Source: a bacterium
Lineage (GTDB): Bacteria > Elusimicrobiota > Elusimicrobia > UBA1565 > UBA9628
DNA length: 6,560 nt
Direction: 5' to 3'
Assembly: GCA_021790955.1 (NCBI GenBank)
Contig: JAJYFI010000096.1
Location: 1-6,560, forward strand
The stretch's first letter is position 1. Every line of letters starts with the position of its first letter. Below are positions 1 to 6,311 of the stretch, piece after piece. The notes under the pieces were generated by a model. The model was not told the origin of the DNA. It saw only the letters and a list, made by a program, of their open reading frames with translations, and did not search any database. The position numbers and the translations under genes are program-made.

Positions 1-660
1 CTTTCGTTCCTCGGGTCCCAGGCCTCCTTTGTCCTTCCATTTCTCGACCATCTCGTAGCGCAGCTGGTAAAGCCCGCGCGCCCAATAAGGGGAGAGGAAC
101 TCGAAGACGGGGTCCTCGCCCTCAAGGGATATCTTCGCGAGACAGGCGTAGGACTGGACGGCTCCTGGGTCGCGATTGGGCAGCTCGAACTCCGCGCGGC
201 TTCCCATCTCAAGGATGAAGTCGTGCACCGCCCGGACGTCGGCCAAGCCCATCCCCGTGCGCTCGGCGATCTGGGGGAGAGTCAGAGGCTCTTCGGCGTG
301 GATGAAATAGCGCTCGAAATCCTCCCTTCCGATGCTTCGGATGATGTCCACCAGATTTTGCCGTCCCTCGAGAAGCGCGTCCACCTGCACGCGGTCGCCC
401 TTGGCGATGAGCTGCTCGTTCATCTCATAGAATCGGCCGCTGAGCTGGCCGCGGGGCCAGCGGTGGCGCCGGATGGCGGCCGGCACCTGGTCGCTGCCGA
501 AGAAGAGCTTTTGAAAGAGGGGGTCCTTCTCGATCTTCTCGACTTCCTTGGCGAACTCGCTCTCGGGCATCTGGACAAGGTCCGCCATGCGCAGCCGGCC
601 GAAGATGGCCATGCGCTGCCTGGCTTCGAGTCGGTGTTCAAGCCTTTGATGGTTCGCCAT
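1..660 (-). CDS. Sigma-54-like (RpoN-related?) protein, 3' end outside the window
   Basis: Reading the minus strand from the ATG at 660 gives 220 codons without a stop, so the gene is partial and continues past position 1. Residues about 14-52 (RQRMAIFGRLRMADLVQMPE, then EFAKEVEKIEKDPLFQKLF) look like sigma-54 region I, the segment that contacts the AAA+ activator: a Gln/Leu/Met-rich helix followed by an acidic helix ending in a 'DPLF' like the family's 'NPLLE'. Residues about 104-150 contain IIRSIGREDFERYFI, then an HTH-like TLPQIAERTGMGLADVRAVH, as in the sigma-54 core-binding domain. The diagnostic RpoN box would lie beyond the window, so the family call is inference. In-frame TAA at 715-717 bounds the start, and no other ATG lies between it and 660. 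No strong Shine-Dalgarno is visible. It is divergent from the kinase/activator pair and sits behind a sigma-54-type promoter. Reality of the gene is very likely; RpoN relationship is moderate to low. Alternative: an unrelated HTH regulator. Confidence 0.72.
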   Translation of the reverse strand, partial: MANHQRLEHRLEARQRMAIFGRLRMADLVQMPESEFAKEVEKIEKDPLFQKLFFGSDQVPAAIRRHRWPRGQLSGRFYEMNEQLIAKGDRVQVDALLEGRQNLVDIIRSIGREDFERYFIHAEEPLTLPQIAERTGMGLADVRAVHDFILEMGSRAEFELPNRDPGAVQSYACLAKISLEGEDPVFEFLSPYWARGLYQLRYEMVEKWKDKGGLGPEERK

Positions 661-689
661 AGGTGGCCGAAACGTTACGATAACCCTGT

Positions 690-706
690 AGCAATATTTC
701 AGCCAA
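690..706 (-). promoter_or_regulatory. Candidate sigma-54 (-24/-12) promoter for the leftward gene
   Basis: On the minus strand the sequence TTGGCTGAAATATTGCT matches the sigma-54 consensus YTGGC-N7-TTGCW with exact spacing. The invariant GG (plus-strand 703-704) and GC (691-692) are separated by 10 bp. The predicted transcription start is near 679, giving a leader of about 20 nt before the ATG at 660. That fits the start chosen for the leftward gene. An NtrC-type activator is encoded on the other side of the same intergenic region. Seen directly in the sequence; activity is inferred. Confidence 0.55.
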
Positions 707-730
707 TGCGGCAATTAGATAAGCGGCGTT

Positions 731-751
731 CCAAAATAGAACAAATCTTGG
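731..751. repeat. Imperfect palindrome, possible activator-binding site
   Basis: A 21-bp imperfect inverted repeat has half-sites CCAAAAT (731-737) and ATCTTGG (745-751) around a 7-bp centre, with six of seven arm positions paired. It lies in the divergent intergenic region, centred about 60 bp upstream of the predicted start from the sigma-54-type promoter and about 37 bp upstream of the kinase ATG. That position suits a regulator acting on either gene, for example the NtrC-like protein encoded nearby. NtrC-family enhancers usually lie further away (80-200 bp), and a short imperfect palindrome can arise by chance, so confidence is low. Confidence 0.25.
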
Positions 752-777
752 GAGGATGCGCGGTTAGTGTCTAGGAG

Positions 778-2217
778 ATGAGAGCGGCCAAAGCCTCGCT
801 CGCCAGAGTCTTTCATCAGGCCCTGGATGCGGCCGCGGACTTGGTGTGGCTGCGCGATCCTGTGACGGGCGCTGTCTTGGAAGTCAACGCCGCCGTCACG
901 AAGGTCGTGGGTTACTCGCGGGACGAGATTTTAGGCCGCAATTTCCGCGACTTCGCGACGGACCTCGATCCGGAGGCGTACGCCCGCTACTGGAAGGAGG
1001 TCGAGGCCGGCCGCACCGGGCTCATCGCCGCGACGATGCTCAGCAAGTCCGGCCGCAGGATCCGGCTCGAATGCCGCTCCTCGCTCATTCCCTACGGCGG
1101 CAAGAAAGCGGTTTTTTGCATCGCGAGAGACATCGGAGAAACTCTAAAGGAAGAGAGGTCCCGGGCTTTTCTCCAGGAGGCCTTCAAACGCTCCAGCGAC
1201 GTCGTGATCTTTTACGACGCCGACGGAATCATCACCCAAGTCAACGACGCTTTCGAAAAGCATTACGGGTATTCCAGGGAAGAGGCGGTGGGGCGCGGCC
1301 AGGAAATCCTCCGGTCCCGCCATTCGACTGACGAGCTCTATCGCGGCATGCGGGAAGCCCTCCTTGACGCCGCGCGCGGCTTTTGGCGAGGCGAGATCAT
1401 CAGCCGCACCAAGGACGGCCGGGAAATCCCCGTCATGCTCAGCTTCACGACCGTGCGCAACAGCTTGGGCGAAATCACAGGCTTCGTCTCCAACGCCGTG
1501 GACATTTCCGAGTTCAAGGCGCTGCAGGAGCGCCTTGCCCAGGCCCAATCCCTGGCGGCGGTCGGCGAAATGGCCGCCATGCTCGCGCACGAGATCCGCA
1601 ACCCCTTGGGCGCGGTGGTCATGGCGGCCAAGCGGGTCGCCGAGGGCGGAATTCCCGTCGAGGACCGCGACGCCGTCTTGAGGATCCTTCTTTCACAGTC
1701 GAGCCGGCTCAACGAGACCTTGAGCCATTTCCTGGCCTACGCCCGGCCGCGGGACATCAAGCTTTCGCGCTCGAACCTCAACGCGATGATCGCCGAGATA
1801 GGAGACATCATGCGCGCGGACCGGGATGTCGTCGGGGCGATACGCGTCGCGATCTCCGTGGACCCGGCGCTCGCCCCGTTTTACATGGACCCGGATCAAA
1901 TCCGGCAGGTGCTCTGGAACATCGCGCTCAACGCCGTGCAGGCCATGGAGGGGGAGGGGGCTCTCAGGATGCGGGCGGGGCTCCGGGGCGAGGAGGCCTT
2001 CGTCGAGATCGCGGACACGGGGCCGGGCGTCCCGCCGGAGCTCCTCAAGACGATCTTCAATCCCTTCACGACGACCAAGGCCCAGGGAACGGGTCTGGGC
2101 CTGGCGATCTCGGAGCGCATCGTCAAGGCCCACGGGGGCCGCATTGAGGTCTCAAGCCGTCCCGGCGCGGGGGCGATCTTCTCGGTGTACCTTCCCTGCA
2201 GGCAATGTTGCTCGTGA
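778..2217 (+). CDS. Soluble NtrB-like sensor histidine kinase with two PAS domains
   Basis: This 479-residue kinase probably senses a cytoplasmic signal and phosphorylates the NtrC-type regulator encoded just downstream. PAS 1 covers residues about 8-122 (VNAAVTKVVGYSRDEILGRN) and PAS 2 about 131-248 (VNDAFEKHYGYSREEAVGR). The dimerisation/phosphoacceptor helix has an H-box GEMAAMLAHEIRNPLGAV with His271. The ATP-binding domain shows the N-box NIALNAVQAM (381-390), G1 box DTGPG (413-417), F-box FNPFTTTK (427-434) and G2 box GTGLGL (437-442). All catalytic motifs are intact. No membrane segment or signal peptide is visible, so it should be cytoplasmic, as NtrB is. The HEIRNPL H-box is typical of NtrB-like kinases. 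An in-frame stop at 772-774 rules out an upstream start. The AGGAG at 773-777 abuts the ATG, which is closer than normal. The gene ends 18 nt before the activator gene, so the two are probably cotranscribed. The input signal cannot be read from the sequence. Confidence 0.95.
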   Translation: MRAAKASLARVFHQALDAAADLVWLRDPVTGAVLEVNAAVTKVVGYSRDEILGRNFRDFATDLDPEAYARYWKEVEAGRTGLIAATMLSKSGRRIRLECRSSLIPYGGKKAVFCIARDIGETLKEERSRAFLQEAFKRSSDVVIFYDADGIITQVNDAFEKHYGYSREEAVGRGQEILRSRHSTDELYRGMREALLDAARGFWRGEIISRTKDGREIPVMLSFTTVRNSLGEITGFVSNAVDISEFKALQERLAQAQSLAAVGEMAAMLAHEIRNPLGAVVMAAKRVAEGGIPVEDRDAVLRILLSQSSRLNETLSHFLAYARPRDIKLSRSNLNAMIAEIGDIMRADRDVVGAIRVAISVDPALAPFYMDPDQIRQVLWNIALNAVQAMEGEGALRMRAGLRGEEAFVEIADTGPGVPPELLKTIFNPFTTTKAQGTGLGLAISERIVKAHGGRIEVSSRPGAGAIFSVYLPCRQCCS

Positions 2218-2235
2218 TTCCTCGGTAAAGTTATC

Positions 2236-3615
2236 ATGGACGCGGAGGCGAACGGCCACGTCATGGATCTCCCTCGGATTCTTCTCGTCGAAGACGACGT
2301 TTCCGTCGCCCTTCTCTTGAGCGCCGAGCTCAAGCGCCGCGGTCTCGACGTCTCCTCCGCGAAATCGGGGTCGGAGGCGATCGAGAAGATCGCCGCCGAG
2401 CCCTTCGACATCATCGCCACGGACTTGAGGCTTGGCGACATGGACGGCCTCGATGTCCTGGAGGCCGCGCGCAAATGGCGGCCGGACGTCGCGGGCATCG
2501 TCATCACGGGACACGGCTCGATCACGAACGCCGTCTCCGCCATCAAGGCGGGCGCCTTCGACTATCTCACCAAGCCCGTCGAGATCGACGAGCTTTATCT
2601 CGTGATCCAAAAGGCCTTGGAGCACCGCGGACTCGTCCGGGAGATCCGTCGCCTTCGCGAGGAGGTCAAGGACAAATTCAGCTTCGAGGGCATCGTCTAC
2701 TCCGCTTCCTCCATGGCGCGGGTGCTCGATCTCGTGCGGAAGGTCGCGGCCACGGACGCCACCGTCCTCATCCAGGGGGAGTCGGGGACGGGCAAGGAGC
2801 TCATCGCGCGCGCGATCCATGAGAAAAGCCCGCGGCGCGCGGGTGCCTTCGTGGCCATCAACTGCGGCGCCCTCCCCGAAGGCCTCCTTGAAAGCGAACT
2901 CTTCGGCCATGTCCGGGGGGCCTTCACGGGCGCGGAGAGAAACAAGAGAGGGCTTTTCGAGGAAGCGGGGGGCGGGACCTTGTTTTTGGACGAGATCAGC
3001 GAGACGACCCCGTCCCTCCAGGTCAAGCTGCTGCGCGCGCTCCAGGAAGGCGAGATCCGCCGCGTCGGCGACAACCATCCGATCAAGGTTTCCGTGCGGC
3101 TCGTCGCCGCGACGAACAGGGACCTGGAGAAGCTCTCCCGCGAGGGGAAATTCCGGGAGGATCTTTATTACCGACTCAAGGTCTTTCCCGTGAACCTTCC
3201 TCCTCTGCGCGAGCGCGTCGAGGACGTTTTGCCCCTTTCCGAGCACTTCTTGATGAAGGCGGCGAAAAAGATCGGACGTTCCCCGGCGCGGCTTTCGCCC
3301 CAGGCCGCGGCGGCGCTCAAAGCTTATCCCTGGCCCGGGAACGTTCGCGAGCTCGAACACGCCATGGAGCGGATCATGATCCTGTCCTCGGGTCCCGAGA
3401 TCGCCGTTGCGGACCTGCCGCCTGAGATGCAGCCGGCGCATACCCCCGTGACGGCGGCCCCGAGGACGCTGGAAGAGCTGGAAAAAGAGCATATCCTGCA
3501 GGTCCTCCGGGAATGCGGCAACAACCAGGCGCATGCCGCCAAGAGGCTCGGCATCGCCCGCAATACCTTGTGGCGCAAGCTTAAGGAACACGGATTGTCG
3601 TCCGCAAAAAAATAA
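2236..3615 (+). CDS. NtrC-family sigma-54-dependent response regulator
   Basis: A 459-residue transcriptional activator of sigma-54 RNA polymerase, with the standard three domains. The receiver (about 13-130) has the acidic pocket E19-D20-D21, phospho-acceptor Asp63 (ATDLRL), Thr91 and Lys113 (TKP). The AAA+ domain (about 150-390) has Walker A GESGTGKE (181-188), the sigma-54-contacting GAFTGA loop (228-233), Walker B GGGTLFLDE (245-253), arginine-finger region FREDLYYRL (306-314) and sensor II WPGNVREL (366-373). A Fis-type helix-turn-helix (about 418-454, NNQAHAAKRLGIARNTLWRK) binds DNA. No key residue is missing. Length is typical of the family. The ATG at 2263 (MDLPRILLVEDD) is a plausible alternative start, as the first ten residues are not part of the receiver fold. 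It follows the kinase gene by 18 nt, so the pair is a two-component system. The likely targets are sigma-54 promoters, possibly including the two proposed in this window. Confidence 0.96.
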   Translation: MDAEANGHVMDLPRILLVEDDVSVALLLSAELKRRGLDVSSAKSGSEAIEKIAAEPFDIIATDLRLGDMDGLDVLEAARKWRPDVAGIVITGHGSITNAVSAIKAGAFDYLTKPVEIDELYLVIQKALEHRGLVREIRRLREEVKDKFSFEGIVYSASSMARVLDLVRKVAATDATVLIQGESGTGKELIARAIHEKSPRRAGAFVAINCGALPEGLLESELFGHVRGAFTGAERNKRGLFEEAGGGTLFLDEISETTPSLQVKLLRALQEGEIRRVGDNHPIKVSVRLVAATNRDLEKLSREGKFREDLYYRLKVFPVNLPPLRERVEDVLPLSEHFLMKAAKKIGRSPARLSPQAAAALKAYPWPGNVRELEHAMERIMILSSGPEIAVADLPPEMQPAHTPVTAAPRTLEELEKEHILQVLRECGNNQAHAAKRLGIARNTLWRKLKEHGLSSAKK

Positions 3616-3622
3616 TTAAAAT
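3595..3622 (+). promoter_or_regulatory. Weak sigma-70-like promoter candidate
   Basis: TTGTCG (3595-3600) and TAAAAT (3617-3622) are separated by 16 bp, in a short A/T-rich stretch that overlaps the 3' end of the activator gene. The match is 4/6 and 5/6 to the sigma-70 consensus. It could provide basal transcription of the receiver-TolC-RND operon. The A/T run is unusual for this GC-rich window, but such matches are common by chance. Confidence 0.22.
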
Positions 3623-3648
3623 AAATCCTTTCTCCGTCTTGGCCGGTT

Positions 3649-3665
3649 AGGGTCGTTATGTTGCT
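3649..3665 (+). promoter_or_regulatory. Weak sigma-54 promoter candidate before the efflux operon
   Basis: AGGGTCGTTATGTTGCT has the invariant GG (3651-3652) and GC (3663-3664) with exactly 10 bp between them and a full TTGCT -12 element. The -24 element is poor beyond the GG. The predicted start is near 3676, which leaves a very short leader holding the GAGAGGG Shine-Dalgarno before the ATG at 3690. If real, it would put the efflux operon under the adjacent NtrC-type activator. GG-N10-GC is frequent in GC-rich DNA, so this is tentative. Confidence 0.28.
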
Positions 3666-3689
3666 TGACGGATGGGAGAGGGCATGGGC

Positions 3690-4067
3690 ATGACTGCTCC
3701 TTCCATCCTGTTGGTCGAAGACGATATCTCATGCCGGACCTTGCTGTCGCTGGAGCTCCGGGGCGCCGGCTACGAGGTGGATACCGTCCCCGGGGGGCGG
3801 GAGGCTTTGGGCCTGCTGGAACGCAAGCCTTACGATTGGCTCGTCACCGACGGGCGCATGGCGGAGATCGACGGCGTGGATTTGAGCCGCCTCGCCAAGA
3901 AAATCCGGCCGTCTTTGGGCATCATCATGGTGAGCGCGGTCTACGGCGACAGGGACGTCAAGGACGCCCCCATCGACAAGCTTTTCCCGAAACCGATCGT
4001 CGTCGAGGATCTGTTGCGCTGGCTTCGCGACGAGCCCCCGACGCAAGAGGCCGTTCCGAGTCGATGA
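3690..4067 (+). CDS. Stand-alone receiver-domain protein (CheY-like response regulator)
   Basis: This protein of 125 residues is a receiver domain with no output domain. It has the acidic pocket ED-D (LLVEDD, residues 6-12 region), the phospho-acceptor Asp54 (VTDGRM), the conserved Ser82 (MVSAV) and Lys101 (FPKP). It should accept phosphate from a histidine kinase, perhaps the PAS kinase upstream, and act by protein-protein contact. The ATG at 3690 is preferred because GAGAGGG (3676-3682) lies 7 nt before it. ATGs at 3672 and 3684 are in frame and would add six or two residues. The 3' end overlaps the outer-membrane protein gene (ATGA at 4064-4067), which suggests translational coupling. The C-terminal tail after about residue 115 is short and has no visible domain. 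Its role with an efflux pump is not known to me. Confidence 0.88.
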   Translation: MTAPSILLVEDDISCRTLLSLELRGAGYEVDTVPGGREALGLLERKPYDWLVTDGRMAEIDGVDLSRLAKKIRPSLGIIMVSAVYGDRDVKDAPIDKLFPKPIVVEDLLRWLRDEPPTQEAVPSR

Positions 4068-5422
4068 CGGCGGCTCTCGCCGTCCTGTTCGCCGCCGCGC
4101 AAGCCTGGTCCGTCGAGATTTCCACGAGCCCCCGTCCCGCCCGCTTAAGCGAGGTGGTGGCCCTCGTTCTCGCCCGGAGCCCCGCCGTCGCGGAGGCCGC
4201 CTCTCGCGCGCGAGAGGCCGAGGCCGGGCTCAGCGCGGCGCGTCACAGCCGCCTGCCGAGCCTCGAGGCGGACGCGGCCGCGACCAGGGGCGACAACCCG
4301 GTCTATGTCTTCAGCACGCTCCTGGAGCAGAGGAGGTTCGCCGGAAGCGACTTCAGCGTGGGCTTCCTCAATTATCCGGGCTACATGAACAATTACCAGG
4401 GCCAGCTCAAAATGGTGGCGCCTCTTTTCACGGCCTTCGAGACGTCGAGCCGGGAAAAGATGGGGAGCCTCGCTCTTGAGAGCGCCCGGAGCGCCGAGGA
4501 TTCGATGCGGCAGTCCCTGAGGATGCGGGCGACGCAGGAGTTTCTGGCCGTTCTCGCCTCCCGCATGGTTCTTGAGGAGCTTCGCCTGCGCGAGGCTTCC
4601 TCCGAGAAGGAAATCCGGGAGGCGAAGCGCCTGCGCGCGAAGGGCCTCGTTCTCGGCTCCGACTATTACGCCGCCCTGGCGATCCTTGGGGGGCTCAAGG
4701 CCTGGGAGCGCCGGGTGGAGGGGGATCTCTCGGCCGCGCAGAAAAAGCTCTGGCTCCTCGCGGGAGCGGCGGCGGGAGAGTTCGCGCCGGCGGGCGTCCT
4801 CGGCTCGGAGCCGTACCCTCTTCCCTCAAGCGAAGCGTTGTCCGAGGCCGCGATTCGGGAGCGCGGCGACTCCAGGCGCGCGTCTCTGGCGGAGGCCTCG
4901 GCCGGCGTGGACCGGCGCCGGGTCCAGATGAGCCTGCTGCCCAAGGTGGGCGCCTTCGGAACCTTCGAGACGGACACCTGGAATTTCCAGTCCGGCCCGT
5001 CCAACCGCATGGTGGGGCTCCAGGCGAGCATGCCCTTCGGCGACCCGACCTATATGTCGCGGCTCGCGACGGCCCGCGCGGCCGAAGAGGCGGCCCGCGC
5101 CGCCCGAGCCAAGGTCGAGCAGAACGTGCGGTTGGAGGTGGAGGAGGCCTATGAGCGCTACCAGGGACTGGTCGGAGGGCTTCCCGCCGTGCGGGAGTCG
5201 TCGGCCGACGCCGAACGCTCCCTCGAGATGGTGCGGCCCCTCTACCGCAACGGCCGGCAGAGCGTGATGGAGGTGCTGCGGGCCGAGGACGCCAGCGCCC
5301 GCGGCAAGGCCGCCTGGACGCAGCTTCTGGAGGGCGTTCACTCGGGGTACGCTCAGCTCCTCCTCATCGAGGGGCGGCTCGATGAGAAGGCGATCGCCGA
5401 GATCGAACGGAGGCTCCAGTGA
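4064..5422 (+). CDS. TolC-family outer-membrane efflux protein
   Basis: A 452-residue member of the outer-membrane efflux protein family, which forms the trimeric exit duct of tripartite pumps. The N-terminus (MTAALAVLFAAAQAWS) is a short hydrophobic export signal, though it lacks the usual positive n-region. The body shows the typical two-fold repeat of Ala/Glu/Arg-rich amphipathic helices: first half about 29-235 (VVALVLARSPAVAEAASRAR opening, 'RLRAKGLVLGSDYYAALA' hairpin), second half about 254-445 (ALSEAAIRERGDSRRASLAE opening, 'RPLYRNGRQSVMEVLRAEDA' hairpin). The YxxGxxS/xDxxxA-type turns match the family. Strand-like segments near 105-122 and 295-325 probably line the outer-membrane barrel. 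Its frame remains open upstream to about 3665, but that stretch is the out-of-frame receiver gene. It overlaps the receiver by ATGA and the pump by GTGA, so the three form one operon. Confidence 0.9.
   Translation: MTAALAVLFAAAQAWSVEISTSPRPARLSEVVALVLARSPAVAEAASRAREAEAGLSAARHSRLPSLEADAAATRGDNPVYVFSTLLEQRRFAGSDFSVGFLNYPGYMNNYQGQLKMVAPLFTAFETSSREKMGSLALESARSAEDSMRQSLRMRATQEFLAVLASRMVLEELRLREASSEKEIREAKRLRAKGLVLGSDYYAALAILGGLKAWERRVEGDLSAAQKKLWLLAGAAAGEFAPAGVLGSEPYPLPSSEALSEAAIRERGDSRRASLAEASAGVDRRRVQMSLLPKVGAFGTFETDTWNFQSGPSNRMVGLQASMPFGDPTYMSRLATARAAEEAARAARAKVEQNVRLEVEEAYERYQGLVGGLPAVRESSADAERSLEMVRPLYRNGRQSVMEVLRAEDASARGKAAWTQLLEGVHSGYAQLLLIEGRLDEKAIAEIERRLQ
5409..5413 (+). promoter_or_regulatory. 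Ribosome binding site that fixes the GTG start of the RND gene
   Basis: GGAGG lies 5 nt before the GTG at 5419 and inside the 3' end of the TolC-like gene. It supports a GTG start whose GTGA overlaps the TolC stop codon at 5420-5422. Confidence 0.6.
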
Positions 5423-6297
5423 GCGAGCCTCGCAGGTTGGGGCCCGCGGGGAAGCTGGCGAGGGCTTTCGTCGTCTCGAAGCTGACGCCCTTGTTGGCCC
5501 TCTTCTCGCTGTTCGTCGGCGCTCTCGCCCTCTGGAAGCTGCCGCGGGAGGAGGAGCCCCAGATCAACGTCCCCATGTTCGACGTGCTGGTGCCGTTTCC
5601 CGGGGCGAGCGCCCGCGAAGTCGAGGAGCGGGTCGTGAACGTGGGGGAGCGCCGACTCCAGGAGATCCCGGGCGTCGAGTACATCTATTCGACGGCCCGG
5701 CCGGGCTTGGCGCTCTTCATCGTGCGCTTCAAGGTCGGGATGAGCCCCGAGCGGGCGATGACGCTCATCTACACGAAGACCTTCTCGAACCTGGACCAGC
5801 TGGCGCCCGGGGCGGGGCCGCCGCTCATCAAGCCGCGCTCGATCGACGACGTCCCCGTCTTGACGCTCACGCTGTGGGGCGGCGGCCAGACGGGCCTGGG
5901 GCTGCGGCGCGCCGCGGCGGAGCTGCGCCAGGAGATCGCGGCCGTGGGCGACGTCGCGGAGATCAGCATCATGGGCGGCAGGCGGCGGAGCTTCCTCGTC
6001 CATTTCGACCCGGAGAAGATCGCGGCGCGGCGGCTTTCGCCCTCCGATCTCGCCGGCATGATCCGGGCCTCCAACGCCCGCAGGGGCTCCGGGCATTATG
6101 ACCAGGACGGCAAGGCGGTGGAGGTGGACGCCGCCGGCCCGGTAGCCCCGTGCCCGACCTGCGGCTCGGGCGCCTGGTGGCGGACCTCGGCGTTCCCGAC
6201 CGGCGCCACGCCCGGCCCTTGGACGTGCTTCGTCTGCTCGCCTACGCCGGGGAGCGTATGGCAGGACGCCTGCGCGGTCCCGCCAGTGGTCGGGTAA
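5419..6297 (+). CDS. RND efflux permease N-terminal fragment fused to foreign zinc-ribbon tail
   Basis: The first about 238 residues are the N-terminus of an RND (hydrophobe/amphiphile efflux, AcrB-like) inner-membrane pump. Transmembrane helix 1 is about 22-40 (LTPLLALFSLFVGALALWKL), followed by PREEEPQI (42-49), VPFPGASAREVEERV (57-71) and the start of the periplasmic porter domain (IPGVEYIYSTARPGLALFIV, then the FSNLDQLAPGAGPPLIKP segment). A full pump is about 1,000-1,050 residues with 12 membrane helices; this frame stops at residue 292 after only one. From about residue 239 the sequence no longer fits RND pumps: it becomes a Cys-rich segment with CPTC (245-248) and CFVC (270-273). So the pump is truncated and, as it stands, non-functional. 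The GTG start is supported by GGAGG at 5409-5413. No membrane-fusion protein gene is seen between it and the TolC-like gene; it may lie elsewhere or have followed the pump. Either a real disruption or an assembly join explains the fusion. Confidence 0.85.
   Translation: MSEPRRLGPAGKLARAFVVSKLTPLLALFSLFVGALALWKLPREEEPQINVPMFDVLVPFPGASAREVEERVVNVGERRLQEIPGVEYIYSTARPGLALFIVRFKVGMSPERAMTLIYTKTFSNLDQLAPGAGPPLIKPRSIDDVPVLTLTLWGGGQTGLGLRRAAAELRQEIAAVGDVAEISIMGGRRRSFLVHFDPEKIAARRLSPSDLAGMIRASNARRGSGHYDQDGKAVEVDAAGPVAPCPTCGSGAWWRTSAFPTGATPGPWTCFVCSPTPGSVWQDACAVPPVVG
6133..6297 (+). other. Zinc-ribbon C-terminal module joined in frame to the pump
   Basis: About 54 codons with two CxxC pairs (CPTCGSGAWWR and CFVC, 21 residues between the pairs) and a closing WQDACAVP. 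The pattern is a Cys4 zinc ribbon, like the C-terminal tails of hypothetical, primase- or helicase-associated proteins that I associate with proteobacterial plasmids and integrated elements (recollection, not a search). Its own upstream coding part is missing. The exact join cannot be fixed; the RND match fades after 'GKAVEVDA' (ending near 6132) and the ribbon is clear by 6151. Confidence 0.55.
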
Positions 6298-6311
6298 TGT
6301 GGCGCCTCCGG

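Noticed and set aside
223..774. 183-codon plus-strand open frame over the leftward gene and the intergenic region
   Set aside because: It is antisense to the 220-codon minus-strand frame, whose protein has sigma-54-like helices and coherent composition; the plus-strand protein shows no recognisable motif and its last part crosses the promoter region.
2152..3591. 479-codon minus-strand open frame opposite the NtrC-like gene
   Set aside because: The opposite strand encodes a complete activator with every catalytic motif. Long antisense frames are expected in GC-rich genes, and this one shows no domain and an Arg/Gly/Asp-rich composition.
3616..3689. Rho-independent terminator after the activator gene
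   Set aside because: No GC-rich stem followed by a T-run could be found; only A/T-rich sequence is present.
3665..4063. Upstream extension of the TolC-family frame (585 codons in total)
   Set aside because: This stretch is out of frame with a receiver domain holding all phosphorylation residues. The TolC protein has a hydrophobic export signal exactly at the ATG at 4064.
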